Assembly (NCBI RefSeq): GCF_022482905.1
Contig: NZ_JAKVOI010000001.1
Coordinates: forward strand, 3,039,958 to 3,103,957
Source of the DNA: Clostridium sp.
Lineage (GTDB): Bacteria > Bacillota > Clostridia > Clostridiales > Clostridiaceae
DNA: 64,000 nt
Direction: 5' to 3'
The notes under the pieces were generated by a model. It saw only the letters and a list, made by a program, of their open reading frames with translations, was not told where the DNA came from and ran no database searches. The position numbers and the translations under genes are program-made. Shown in pieces: positions 1 through 8,209 of this stretch (positions within the stretch are counted from its first letter, which is position 1; each line of letters opens with the position of its first letter).

Positions 1-557
<557 letters not shown>

Positions 558-564
558 ATTAATG

Positions 565-603
565 AAAGTCCATTAAAGAGTAATACTTTTTTGGACTTTT
601 TTT
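565..603 (+). terminator. serS intrinsic terminator
   Basis: An 8-bp stem (AAAGTCCA / TGGACTTT) encloses a loop with its own AAAGAGTAATACTTTTT fold and is followed by a T tract. It lies 7 bases after the serS stop codon. Confidence 0.85.
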
Positions 604-862
604 AAATTTGGATTTTAATTATCAGAAAACTACAGAAGAAGGTGATGGCAAATATAATACCGGGTACTCACCACTTCAATGGAACGGTGGTATTACGTAG
701 TCCCTGCCTTATCTTACCTTCATTACTCCAGCCTGGCTTTTTAGTCTTGTAAAACGTCAAGGATGTCTGGTTTGGAGTGAATATTATATTACTGGAGTCA
801 GGCTGTTCTGGCTCAAGTGGCGGTGTGCCTGGTGGAATACATTGGAAATTGCTGCCGATACT

Positions 863-2466
863 TTAATTTTGAATGATGTTGATTGTACTATACCTGGTGG
901 TGTCACATATTGCTGTAAGCAAGAGTTTGGTGTTCCTCTTACTTCTGGTGCTTCTGGCAATGCACAGTAGTGTATATCCTGGCTTAGAAGCTCCGTTTGC
1001 AGGGTCTGATACCGTTATTTCCTTAACATATCCAATCTTAGCATCAGCTTCTGTTATATCAACAGTGGATTGCACACGTGAAAAGTAATCCACTCCAGCG
1101 TATGGTCCTGATGTTTTGTTAACCACTTTCATGGATTTAGGGTCTAATACGTGGTGGCCTGCTATTATAGTTACCTGATCAATTGGATTTGTAGGTTCGC
1201 TGTACTAAAAATAAACAGCCTTGCTCTCATTGCCAATTGTAACACTTACTGACTTATCTGCCCCTCTAATACTTTCATTCTCCTCGAATGTGTATCCTTG
1301 GTACACTTGATTAGTATTAGATGGTGAAGGTGCATTGACTGTCAATTTCTGTCCTGCCGATACCACCTGCGGTTCGTTGTGCCATCTTTATGAATAGTGC
1401 CAGCATAAACAATCAGAGTTAGGTTTGCGCTGGCTTTTGTATAATACATCATAGCTCTTACTGGGTTATAGACTGTGTTAGCTGAGGTTACTGTCACACT
1501 TAAAGATTCTGGTTGCCCTTTATTTGTACCGTCTACAGTAACATGTTCAATGATGTATCCGTCTATGCCTGGTACTGGTATATTGTAGTTGGCGGTGGTA
1601 CCAACGTTTAAGTTAACAGGAATAGTCTTAAATTGGTATATATCTGTATCTTGGTTGTCTACATCTACACACCTGTAAACTATATATCCATATCCATATT
1701 CGCCTACAGCACTTACATTATCTAAAAATCCAGTCCCTACGAGCAGGACAACCAAGCTTAATATCCACAATCTTTCTTTGCTGACTTCATCTAAACCTGT
1801 TTACCGCATTGTCTAGAACTACTGCGGTACCTCCGAGCTTATAGACACCTTTTCCTGCACCTGTCTCTCTATATATGGATAAATAAGGACTCTCTCTGCT
1901 TCACTGGCAGTTTCTTTGTCTGCCATAATACCACCACTATATGGTATATTGAATGTATAGGTTTTTCTCATGTCTGTTCCAGTAAAAAGAATTGGTGCCT
2001 GTAGTTTTCCTGCTAGGGCTGCTCCGCCGAGGGCATCTGGGAAGTTTTGTCCGTTGGCTACTATGAAGGTCGATGTATCAATTATATTTGTAAAAGTTTT
2101 ATTTATAACCAAGTTGCTCAAATACTTATCATGGTCTATATCACTGCTCTTACCGCCTGATTCAGACCTTGGCAATTTCTCATACAAACTATAGTTTATG
2201 TTTCCTGCCACGTATGTCGAATATCTATTGTCGCTAAGGTCTTTTGGCACATACTTATTAAGGTATTCCTGCAATCCTGGTGTATTAGATATTTTGGTTA
2301 CATCTGACTTGACTAGAACTATTGGTGCGTCAAATCCACATGATACCGGTGCTAGGGAAAGGACATCTGTGTAACTTGGGTTGCTACCAGTGTAGGCTTC
2401 TACTTTCTCCGGTGTGGTTGTTGTATAATTATATCCTAGAATTGTTCCACAAACTGCTATATACAT
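863..2466 (-). pseudogene. Decayed cell-wall-binding (CWB2) surface protein gene
   Basis: This looks like the remnant of one secreted clostridial surface protein. The 5' part (2466-1819) encodes a CWB2-type repeat, with the typical NGQNFPDALGGAALAG and APILFTGTD stretches. A second CWB2 signature (KLGGTAVVLDN) appears around 1840-1800 in a different frame. The next long stretch (1770-1342) is back in the original frame but separated by stops, and resembles mucin-binding or Ig-like repeats (IPGIDGYIIEHV). Another fragment lies at 1132-863. No signal peptide is left at the 5' end, so the start is missing too. Several frameshifts and stops show the gene is dead. CWB2 domains normally anchor proteins to secondary wall polymers. 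Confidence 0.7.
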
Positions 2467-2609
2467 AATCGTCTACGGAGGAGGTAATCTTTATATTGCC
2501 TGACTTCAGAAGTTTAGATTTTTTTCTTGACAGTTTAATGTTTCTATATTATAATAATTCCTGTTGTGGCTGTTACAGTTGAAGTAGTCGGATTGTGTAA
2601 AACAAATGT

Positions 2610-2700
2610 GGAAAGATGGTCGAGTTGGTTTAAGGCACCGGTCTTGAAAACCGGCGTACGGGTGACCGTACCAAGGGTTCGAATCCCTTTCTTTCCGCCA
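2610..2700 (+). tRNA. tRNA-Ser (TGA)
   Basis: A class II tRNA with a long variable arm. The acceptor stem GGAAAGA pairs with TCTTTCC, the discriminator is G, and CCA is encoded. The anticodon loop CTTGAAA gives anticodon TGA at 2645-2647. The T arm GGTTCGAATCC is canonical. Confidence 0.97.
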
Positions 2701-2721
2701 TTTAATTTATTTGTAGGACAT

Positions 2722-2812
2722 GGAGAAATACTCAAGTGGCTGAAGAGGCGCCCCTGCTAAGGGCGTAGGTCGGGTGACCGGCGCGAGGGTTCAAATCCCT
2801 CTTTCTCCGCCA
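2722..2812 (+). tRNA. tRNA-Ser (GCT)
   Basis: A class II tRNA with acceptor GGAGAAA / TTTCTCC, encoded CCA, a long variable arm and anticodon GCT at 2756-2758. It is separated from the first tRNA-Ser by 21 bases. Its 3' end faces the integrase remnant and is a plausible old attachment site. Confidence 0.97.
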
Positions 2813-2940
2813 TAGGTTTTATTAAGATTTATTAAGCTTCAAGAATGGCATAAAATCAATGGCTTAAGGAAATAACGTTTCATTAGGATTTATTAAAATG
2901 TAGTACAAATGTAGTAAAAACTGTAGTAAAATAAATGTAG

Positions 2941-3522
2941 TCAATCAAGGAAGTTATCCAGTAAACTGGTTGCTTCTTTTTTTCGTTCTTCAGATACATG
3001 AACATAAGTTTTTCGCGTAGTATCTATGTCTATATGTCCAAGTAAGGCTTGAATTACATTTAAGTCACCATTTTGTTCATAGAGCCTAGTTGCATATGTA
3101 TGTCTTAAACTATGGAAAGTCAAATCACTAGATATATTTAATTCTTTATATATTTTTTTTACTGCTCTGAGAGGAGTCTTGTCATTTAAAAAATCTCCAC
3201 CCTTATTGCAAAATACTAGATCCATTTTTTTATATTTTTTAGGATTTTTAACTTTCTCTTTTAAAAATTCTTTATATTTGAACTTTAATAAACTAAACAA
3301 TTTTTTAGGAATTGGTACAGATCGCACTTCATCATTTTTGGTATCTGCAAGAGTTTTTACATAACCGGTAACTTCGTTATTTTCGTTATATATAGCTTGT
3401 TTACTATAAGTTGCAGGATATAAATTCATCATAGAGAGCAGGGAGTTCTGGATGGAGAGAATATCCAATGAACAGGTCATAGCACTAATATACAGCTGCT
3501 TAAGAAGAATAGAAGGAGACAA
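2941..3522 (-). pseudogene. Truncated tyrosine recombinase (phage/ICE integrase)
   Basis: About the last 150 residues match the catalytic domain of tyrosine integrases. HSLRHTYATRL carries the H-x-x-R box, GHIDIDTTRKTYVHV carries the second conserved His and the nucleophile Tyr, and NDEVRSVPIPK precedes them. The N-terminal DNA-binding domain and the first catalytic Arg are absent. The first 40 or so residues of the open frame are unrelated sequence, antisense to a phage fragment on the other strand. The break is near base 3405-3420. The gene points toward the tRNA-Ser pair, as expected for an element integrated there. The remnant should be inactive. Confidence 0.85.
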
Positions 3523-3675
3523 CCTGATAGATCCTAATGTGAGATGATGGAAAGAGGTAATAGGAACATTGGGGTATGGATAGATACTGCCAAGAAGTTG
3601 AGAGATAAATATATAAAGGAAAATGGACTTGATAAGAAGGAGGATATAAGTAACTCAAATGGCAATATTATATAA
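3420..3675 (+). pseudogene. Phage gene scraps (terminase-small-subunit-like)
   Basis: Two short plus-strand frames follow one another: 3420-3540 (with NEQVIALIYSCLRRIEG) and 3544-3675 (with IGVWIDTAKKLRDKYIKENG). They would join with one frame change. The composition and the order resemble the C-terminal part of a small phage DNA-packaging protein, but I do not recognise the family with certainty. The fragment overlaps the foreign 5' end of the integrase remnant on the other strand, so the junction marks an old deletion. Confidence 0.35.
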
Positions 3676-3684
3676 AAATTCTAC

Positions 3685-3728
3685 AATAACATTGTGCCAA
3701 GGACTTCACTCCCTGGCACAATGTTATT
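3685..3728. terminator. Strong hairpin after phage fragment
   Basis: A perfect 15-bp stem (AATAACATTGTGCCA and its complement) with a 14-base loop lies 10 bases after the stop of the phage fragment. The T tract is weak. It is probably an old phage terminator. Confidence 0.55.
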
Positions 3729-4074
3729 TGGTATAGGAACTATCAACGAAGGAAATTAGGTACTGGGGATTCATCATCCCCAGCATAAAGTAAGTATCAA
3801 TGTACCGGGAGACAAAATATTCTAACTCACATAAACTTCCTATAGATTTATATAACTTTAAATATTCTAACTAATATCTTGAGTACATTGATATCCTTAT
3901 ATCAATAGGATGTGCAGAAATCAAATAATCATACTGGTAATTTTTAAAATAAAAAATAGCCAGGGATAAAAGTCCCTGGTAAAAATAAAATATAGAAATC
4001 ATTGGAGTATGTCGAGTAGTATATACAGAAATTAATTTATTATACATGGAAAATCTTAAAAAGTAGGTGGTGAA
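3729..4074. other. Non-coding remnant stretch
   Basis: I see no credible gene here. Two more short hairpins stand out: 3763-3783 (GGGGAT / ATCCCC arms) and 3960-3979 (CCAGGGA / TCCCTGG). With the hairpin at 3685 this makes three palindromes in 300 bases of otherwise AT-rich sequence, which fits collapsed phage intergenic DNA. Confidence 0.4.
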
Positions 4075-4239
4075 ATGCTTGAGAAAGTTCAAATTGAGAT
4101 AATCACAGTACCCTCTTGTAGTTTTAAAGAGAAAATCAGGATTACCAGAAGATTCGAGAGAAGATACCACATAGATGATTTGGCAGGAGATGCAGTGTGC
4201 GGAGTTTTGTATATCGAGAGGAAGTTGCTAAATGAATGA
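4075..4239 (+). CDS. Small phage-type protein, 54 residues, unknown function
   Basis: ATG at 4075 follows AGGTGG with good spacing. The 54-residue product starts MLEKVQIEIITVPSC and is basic in the middle (KEKIRITRRFERRYH). The stop overlaps the start of the next gene by 8 bases, the usual arrangement of co-translated phage genes. I recognise no domain. Confidence 0.5.
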   Translation: MLEKVQIEIITVPSCSFKEKIRITRRFERRYHIDDLAGDAVCGVLYIERKLLNE

Positions 4240-4432
4240 ACTAACTTGCAGAGAAAAGGCTATTTTGACATACTGGATTTTGCAGAGAAGGAAGGCCGGG
4301 AAAGCAAAGGACAAAGAAAATATGGTATTTGAAGTTGTGGACATGGCTGTGAACAGGTGCAGGAAGATGATTCTGTTAAGTAGGGAGGAAAGATATGCAG
4401 CAAAGTTTTTTATAGACATAAGTAATAAATAG
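4232..4432 (+). CDS. Small phage-type protein, 66 residues, unknown function
   Basis: ATG at 4232 is preceded by GAGGAAG. The product is a 66-residue basic, helical protein with no membrane segment or Cys motif. It overlaps the upstream small gene and is followed 10 bases later by another start with its own ribosome binding site, so the three formed one phage transcript. This is the position of small genes before a late regulator in Firmicute prophages. No family is recognised. Confidence 0.5.
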   Translation: MNELTCREKAILTYWILQRRKAGKAKDKENMVFEVVDMAVNRCRKMILLSREERYAAKFFIDISNK

Positions 4433-4442
4433 GCGGGAGGGA

Positions 4443-4927
4443 ATGTTGGTGCCTGATAAAGAGACATTTAAAAAGACTGAAGGAGAATTATATGGCTATT
4501 TTAGGGATCTTAAGGAAATGGAGCTACTAGAAATTGACTGCAGGGATCTTCAGGACCAAGTCGAAAGTATTGAAGGGACATAAAACACTGTAATGTATGT
4601 ATCAGCTCAGACAGCCATATGAGTCCTACTTTCGGAGAAAAGGTACAGACGAGCTCTACAGGTGAAGAAGCGTCAGAAAGGGGCATTATATGGGAAATTG
4701 AAAAGCTGGAGTATATAGGTGGAAAGCTCAGCAGAAAGAGGGCTCGAATAAGGCAGCTGAAAAGAAATGATGGATTTTATTACTTATAAATACAAGCTGG
4801 ATAAAGGCTTTGGATTGATAGCCAGTAAATGTATGGCGGTATCAGGAGTACTGCTTACAGGAGACGTGAGGACATATTAGAGGATATTGTGAAGTGGAAA
4901 AGTTTGTATGGTGATAGTTGTAAGTAG
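4443..4927 (+). pseudogene. Degraded phage late regulator (sigma-like / RinA-ArpU type)
   Basis: The frame opens at ATG 4443 behind GGCGGGAGGG and gives 46 residues with a coiled-coil look (RDLKEMELLEIDCRDLQDQVESI). It then stops at 4583. Related coding continues in other frames: GIIWEIEKLEYIGGKLSRK near 4690, then ITYKYKLDKGFGLI, then STAYRRREDILEDIVKW ending at TAG 4925-4927. A coiled N-terminus followed by an RNA-polymerase-sigma-like helix-turn-helix matches the small late-gene activators of Gram-positive phages. At least two frameshifts make it a pseudogene. The assignment is by layout and motif only. Confidence 0.45.
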
Positions 4928-4994
4928 AAAGCTATCATTTTTTTTACTTAAAATATGTTGACATCATAATATATTAATAGGAGGTATATAAGAA

Positions 4995-5241
4995 ATGCCA
5001 ACATTTGATAAGCTGATAAAGGAAATAAAAAATATTTCAACTGATATGAGATTTTCAGAGTTGAAAAAAAGTTTTAGAAAGTTATGGCTATGAGGGAAAA
5101 TCTCCTAAAGGTGGTAGCAGCCACTGAACATTCAGAAAAGATGGAAAGAACCCAATTACCATACCATACAAAAGGCCAATTAAAGTTACATATGTAAAAC
5201 TGGTAAGGAACATAGTAGAATCCGAAGAGAGAAAAGCATAG
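4995..5241 (+). pseudogene. hicA: HicA-family mRNA interferase, inactivated
   Basis: The gene starts at ATG 4995 behind AGGAGG. The product begins MPTFDKLIKEIKNIS and matches HicA toxins: RFSELKKVLESYGYE, then PKGGSSHxTFRKDG with the catalytic-type His, then NPITIPYKRPIK. Two lesions break it. An extra A in the A7 run at about 5067 shifts the frame, and a TGA replaces the expected Trp codon just after the catalytic His, in the restored frame. The remnant frame ends at TAG 5239-5241, 8 bases before hicB. HicA toxins are small dsRBD-like RNases neutralised by HicB. Confidence 0.8.
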
Positions 5242-5249
5242 AATATTAC

Positions 5250-5591
5250 ATGAATCTTAACTATAAAATTGAAATTATAAAAGATGAAGAGGGTGGATAT
5301 GTATTAAAATATCCAGAATTAAAAGGATGCATTACTTGTGCAGATACAATTGACGAAGGGATAAATCTCTTAAATGATGCAAAAAGAAATTGGCTTGAAG
5401 CAGCGTTTGAAGATGGAATATTCATACCAGAACCATTGGAGGAAGAAAATTTCTCAGGACAGTTTAAATTAAGAATGCCTAAATCACTTCATAAAGAATT
5501 AATGGAGAGATCTAAAAATGAGGGTATAAGTATGAACTAATATTGTGTATATCTTTTAAGCAAAGGTACGGGAATTCAGAGTAAAAGTTAA
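5250..5591 (+). pseudogene. hicB: HicB-family antitoxin, truncated by a nonsense codon
   Basis: ATG at 5250 opens a partial RNase H-like HicB domain (YVLKYPELKGCITCADTIDEGI), then the linker and the start of the ribbon-helix-helix segment (FKLRMPKSLHKELMERSKNEGISMN). The frame stops at TAA 5538-5540. HicB proteins usually continue N-Q-Y, and the downstream sequence does so if TAA is read as CAA: YCVYLLSKGTG to the next stop at 5589-5591. A single C-to-T change therefore removes the end of the DNA-binding domain. A shortened protein could still be made. The neighbouring toxin gene is also dead, so the module is not functional. Confidence 0.75.
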
Positions 5592-5868
5592 TTAGTAAAA
5601 AATCGTGAGACAAATTTGGGACAAAATCCATGTAAAAGTAGTATATACTATAGATAATCGATCGTGGCTAAGATGAAAGTTCTCTTTTATAACAGAACCC
5701 ACCAGGCCTCCTGACAGTGCCTAAATGGGCAGGGGATTTATAAAGCAGTAGATTAATTCCGGGTGCCATCAATTTAACCTGAGGTTAATATGCTCTTAAC
5801 AGCGCAAAGATAAAATAATAATCGAAGTTGTAATTCAGATAAGTTTAACACAATAGTTCCCTATATAC

Positions 5869-5907
5869 AAATAAGCATTTTGAGCCAGCCCCTCAGGTGC
5901 TTATTTT
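5869..5907 (+). terminator. Phage-type terminator, copy 1
   Basis: A 9-bp stem AAATAAGCA / TGCTTATTT has an inner TGAG/CTCA helix and is followed by TTGTT. The arms are the same as in copy 2 at 6118. Confidence 0.6.
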
Positions 5908-6117
5908 GTTGTTCATAAAAATAATATATTTTGTTACAAATAATTAATGAATATGACATCAAATTTCAATAAATGACTTGTAAAATAATAAACATATTAA
6001 GAGATATCTTAAAAATAATAGTTCCCCCTATTATTACAATCAGGTGTCTGTGGTTGCGGGGCACTATAAACTTAAGTGCAACCACCACTGGGTTATGTTT
6101 TAATAGATCTCCTTTTT

Positions 6118-6150
6118 AAATAAGCATCCGTTATTTGGGGTGCTTATTTT
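6118..6150 (+). terminator. Phage-type terminator, copy 2
   Basis: A stem with the same AAATAAGCA / TGCTTATTT arms but a different loop, ending in TTTT. It is downstream of no intact gene. Confidence 0.6.
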
Positions 6151-6236
6151 GCGTGGGGAAAAGTTTAGAGTAATAAGCTTGAAACGTGATAAAACATACG
6201 GAGTTCATTTTTATGCTAATTTCCGTACTTATTTAT

Positions 6237-7103
6237 TTAAGAATCTTTGTAGGAACCATAAACGTTGGCTCTGGTTACAGTATCGCCGGGAGCAAGTGGT
6301 GGTACTACAGGAATTGAGTATGTTTTGTTTATGTTAAGAGGTTCACGGGATGGATTCACGTATTCATCTGAAACATAATATTTGTCTATTGTGCCACTAC
6401 TTCGAGTTACAATTACTTCTATCATTGCCACAAAGGTGGACTGGCTGGCAACTGTTCCTGTTACTGTAACTTCTACAAGGCTTGAATCTGGAGGAATTGG
6501 GGAAGTGCCTGTATTGCAGTTGTTAATTATTTGTAGTGCCAGATGAAAATTATAATCACAGTGAGATTTTTTGTTTTCAGGTGGCAAGGTGCACTTTTTA
6601 TGTTTGGCCTTTATAGTTATAAACGGGACCATCTGTTGTTCTTTTGCAAGTTCCGATCCAAAACTTGCCATACAATTATTCCATATGTTATAGATTATTA
6701 TACCCTTGTTAGATGAGATATTTTCAATCCATGAAGAAACTATATGTGTTATATCTATGACAATTGCTGCCTTTGATGTCATTGGGCAGAATTTGGCCTG
6801 GCTAAAATTATTGAATGAGGGAATTCTTGAATAGGTGGTGTATATGCTGAAATAATCATATATTGGAGAGATTGTAAATTCAACATTTTTATTATTGTGA
6901 AAACCATCGCATTTAAATAGTACTAATTCAGCCTTGTCTACTGTAATATTATTTGGTAATGAAGCAATGTTGAAATAAAGTAAACTATAATATTCAAACT
7001 GACCGTCACATCCTACTGTTAACTTGTAACTATGAATATTGCCATTTGAAATTTTATCTGTCACTGTAAGGCTGTTACTTGCTGGAATCATAAATGAATA
7101 CAA
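6237..7103 (-). CDS. DNRLRE-like surface or phage-appendage protein
   Basis: A protein of about 288 residues. The N-terminal 150 residues look like a DNRLRE-type beta-sandwich (YYSLLYFNIASLPNNITVDKAELVLF, then IDITHIVSSWIENISSNKGIIIY). The last 80 residues form a second beta-domain (VEVTVTGTVASQSTFVAMIEV ... VTRANVYGSY). That domain is also the whole of the next protein (7176-7475). There is no signal peptide. The start chosen is TTG at 7103, six bases after GGGGTGA; ATG 7091 is too far from that site and GTG 7112 lies within it. Function is unknown. The setting suggests a phage or wall structural role. Confidence 0.6.
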   Translation of the reverse strand: MYSFMIPASNSLTVTDKISNGNIHSYKLTVGCDGQFEYYSLLYFNIASLPNNITVDKAELVLFKCDGFHNNKNVEFTISPIYDYFSIYTTYSRIPSFNNFSQAKFCPMTSKAAIVIDITHIVSSWIENISSNKGIIIYNIWNNCMASFGSELAKEQQMVPFITIKAKHKKCTLPPENKKSHCDYNFHLALQIINNCNTGTSPIPPDSSLVEVTVTGTVASQSTFVAMIEVIVTRSSGTIDKYYVSDEYVNPSREPLNINKTYSIPVVPPLAPGDTVTRANVYGSYKDS

Positions 7104-7133
7104 ATATATCACCCCAAATTAAATAATATAATA

Positions 7134-7166
7134 GATGACCAAGAGCATTTTCATGCTCTGGCCATC
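7134..7166 (-). terminator. Hairpin after the 99-residue protein gene
   Basis: Arms GATGACCAAGAGCAT (7134-7148) and ATGCTCTGGCCATC (7153-7166) pair with two mismatches. The hairpin lies 10 bases beyond the stop codon of the minus-strand gene at 7176-7475. It probably terminates or attenuates before the 6237-7103 gene. Confidence 0.55.
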
Positions 7167-7175
7167 TGGTTTATA

Positions 7176-7475
7176 TTATGCCTCAACTATTTGAGCTTCT
7201 AAAGCTCCATAGCTAGTTAATGTTACGGTTTCAGTTGCTTCTAATTTTGGAACTATAGCAAGATTTACGGTATCGTTAACTGCTAGTACAGCTGTGCCTG
7301 ATGAATTGTCATAAACATTTGATATAGAAAAGTATTGATGACTAGAGTCAGCTCTGAGAACATCTAATTGGATAGCTTCAACGTAGATTGAACCTACAGG
7401 TACAGTTCCAGTTATATTAACCACTTGTCCAGAAGCTGTTTGTGGTGTATCAAAATCCACTGATAATGCAGCCAT
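7176..7475 (-). CDS. Small beta-sandwich protein of unknown function
   Basis: A 99-residue acidic protein with no signal peptide. The body VVNITGTVPVGSIYVEAIQLDVLR ... NLAIVPKLEATETVTLTSYG repeats the spacing and key residues of the C-terminal domain of the neighbouring 288-residue protein (TGTV, then alternating beta strands, then VP-L---ETVT---YG). The start ATG 7475 has GGAAG 11 bases upstream. The pair is probably one operon with this gene first. Likely structural; no enzyme motif is visible. Confidence 0.55.
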   Translation of the reverse strand: MAALSVDFDTPQTASGQVVNITGTVPVGSIYVEAIQLDVLRADSSHQYFSISNVYDNSSGTAVLAVNDTVNLAIVPKLEATETVTLTSYGALEAQIVEA

Positions 7476-7614
7476 ATATTATGCACTTCCTTTGTTTTTA
7501 TTTATTATAGATATAATCTTCTGTCCAATAATTATAATATTCGGCACTCGTAAAATTGATACTATCTTTTAAAAACGTAAAAATATGTAAGATGATAATA
7601 ATCAATAAATATGA

Positions 7615-7974
7615 GCAATACAGGATAATTGACAGTATGCCGGTTCCAGTTTGTGAATTTGGAAGAGCCCATTTCCATAGAGCATTTAAGCCGAAAGTTG
7701 CCTACAGCAGGTGTGCCTCTTCAAGAAGGAAACCTACTATGGCTTTAAATTGCATGCCCTCACAACACTTGATGGATATCTGACTGATTTTATTTTAACT
7801 CCTGTCAATATTGATGATAGGGCAGCAGTATGGGATTTAACATCCTATCTATCGCCAGTAACTATAATAGGTGATAAAGGATATATTGGAGATAAATTTA
7901 TTTCAGAACTAAAATTTGAAAAGAAAGAAAACTGTAAATCAATTTTCAAAAGAATTCAGACAAACAATATTTAA
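7615..7974 (+). pseudogene. IS982-like transposase fragment
   Basis: Two overlapping frames carry pieces of one DDE transposase. The first, to about 7725, has IIDSMPVPVCEFGRAHFHRAF with the first catalytic Asp. The second, from about 7722, has KKETYYGFKLHALTTLDGYLTDF, then VTIIGDKGYIGDKFI with the second Asp. These are hallmark strings of IS982-family transposases, which are usually about 280-300 residues long. Here the N-terminal half, the C-terminal end and one frame are lost. I see no terminal inverted repeats. Confidence 0.8.
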
Positions 7975-8031
7975 AGCCAATGGAGTATATATCCTATTTA
8001 TGAAAGTTTATCTTTTAGCACAACAGGTTAA

Positions 8032-8068
8032 GTTATGCACAATATACTGTTGATAATATGTGCATAAC
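8032..8068. repeat. Inverted repeat made of two DnaA-box-like nonamers
   Basis: GTTATGCACA (8032-8041) and its complement TGTGCATAAC (8059-8068) face each other across 17 bases. The nonamer TTATGCACA fits the general DnaA-box pattern TTATNCACA on both strands. It lies between the dead IS element and the nif regulator. Its role is unknown. Confidence 0.45.
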
Positions 8069-8119
8069 ACGTGAATATTTTTAATAAGTATATGATTTGA
8101 ATTAAAATCTGGCAAAGTA

Positions 8120-8166
8120 TTTTTAACAATGTATCAATTTATTCAAAGCGGATACATTGTTAAAAA
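8120..8166. repeat. Perfect 16-bp inverted repeat downstream of the nif-linked regulator
   Basis: Arms TTTTTAACAATGTATC (8120-8135) and its exact complement (8151-8166) flank a 15-base loop. It lies 44 bases past the stop codon of the regulator gene. The T-rich 5' end and A-rich 3' end are the reverse of an intrinsic terminator on either strand. It shares its TTTTAACA ends with the larger repeat at 9395-9450, on the other side of the same gene. Confidence 0.7.
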
Positions 8167-8209
8167 TTAGGCAAATTGAGAAATCAATGGAATTGAGATA
8201 TTTGCAGCA

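Larger units (their letters stand above)
5592..6236. other. Non-coding phage-remnant stretch with two matching terminator hairpins
   Basis: No intact gene is visible. A short frame around 5673 (MKVLFYNRTHQ) could be the scrap of a phage structural gene. Two hairpins share the same arms: 5869-5907 (AAATAAGCA ... TGCTTATTT, then TTGTTGTT) and 6118-6150 (AAATAAGCA ... TGCTTATTTT). A third hairpin is at 6050-6085 (GTGGTTGC / GCAACCAC). The repeated arms suggest two copies of one phage terminator, each after a lost gene. Confidence 0.45.

Noticed and set aside
873-1088. Plus-strand frame of 71 codons with a hydrophobic start
   Set aside because: It is antisense to the CWB2 pseudogene, lacks a ribosome binding site and is a low-complexity shadow.
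2820-2900. Direct repeat ATTAAGATTTATTAA / ATTAGGATTTATTAA as an attachment site
   Set aside because: The two copies are only about 60 bases apart and AT-rich, with no copy found on the far side of the element.
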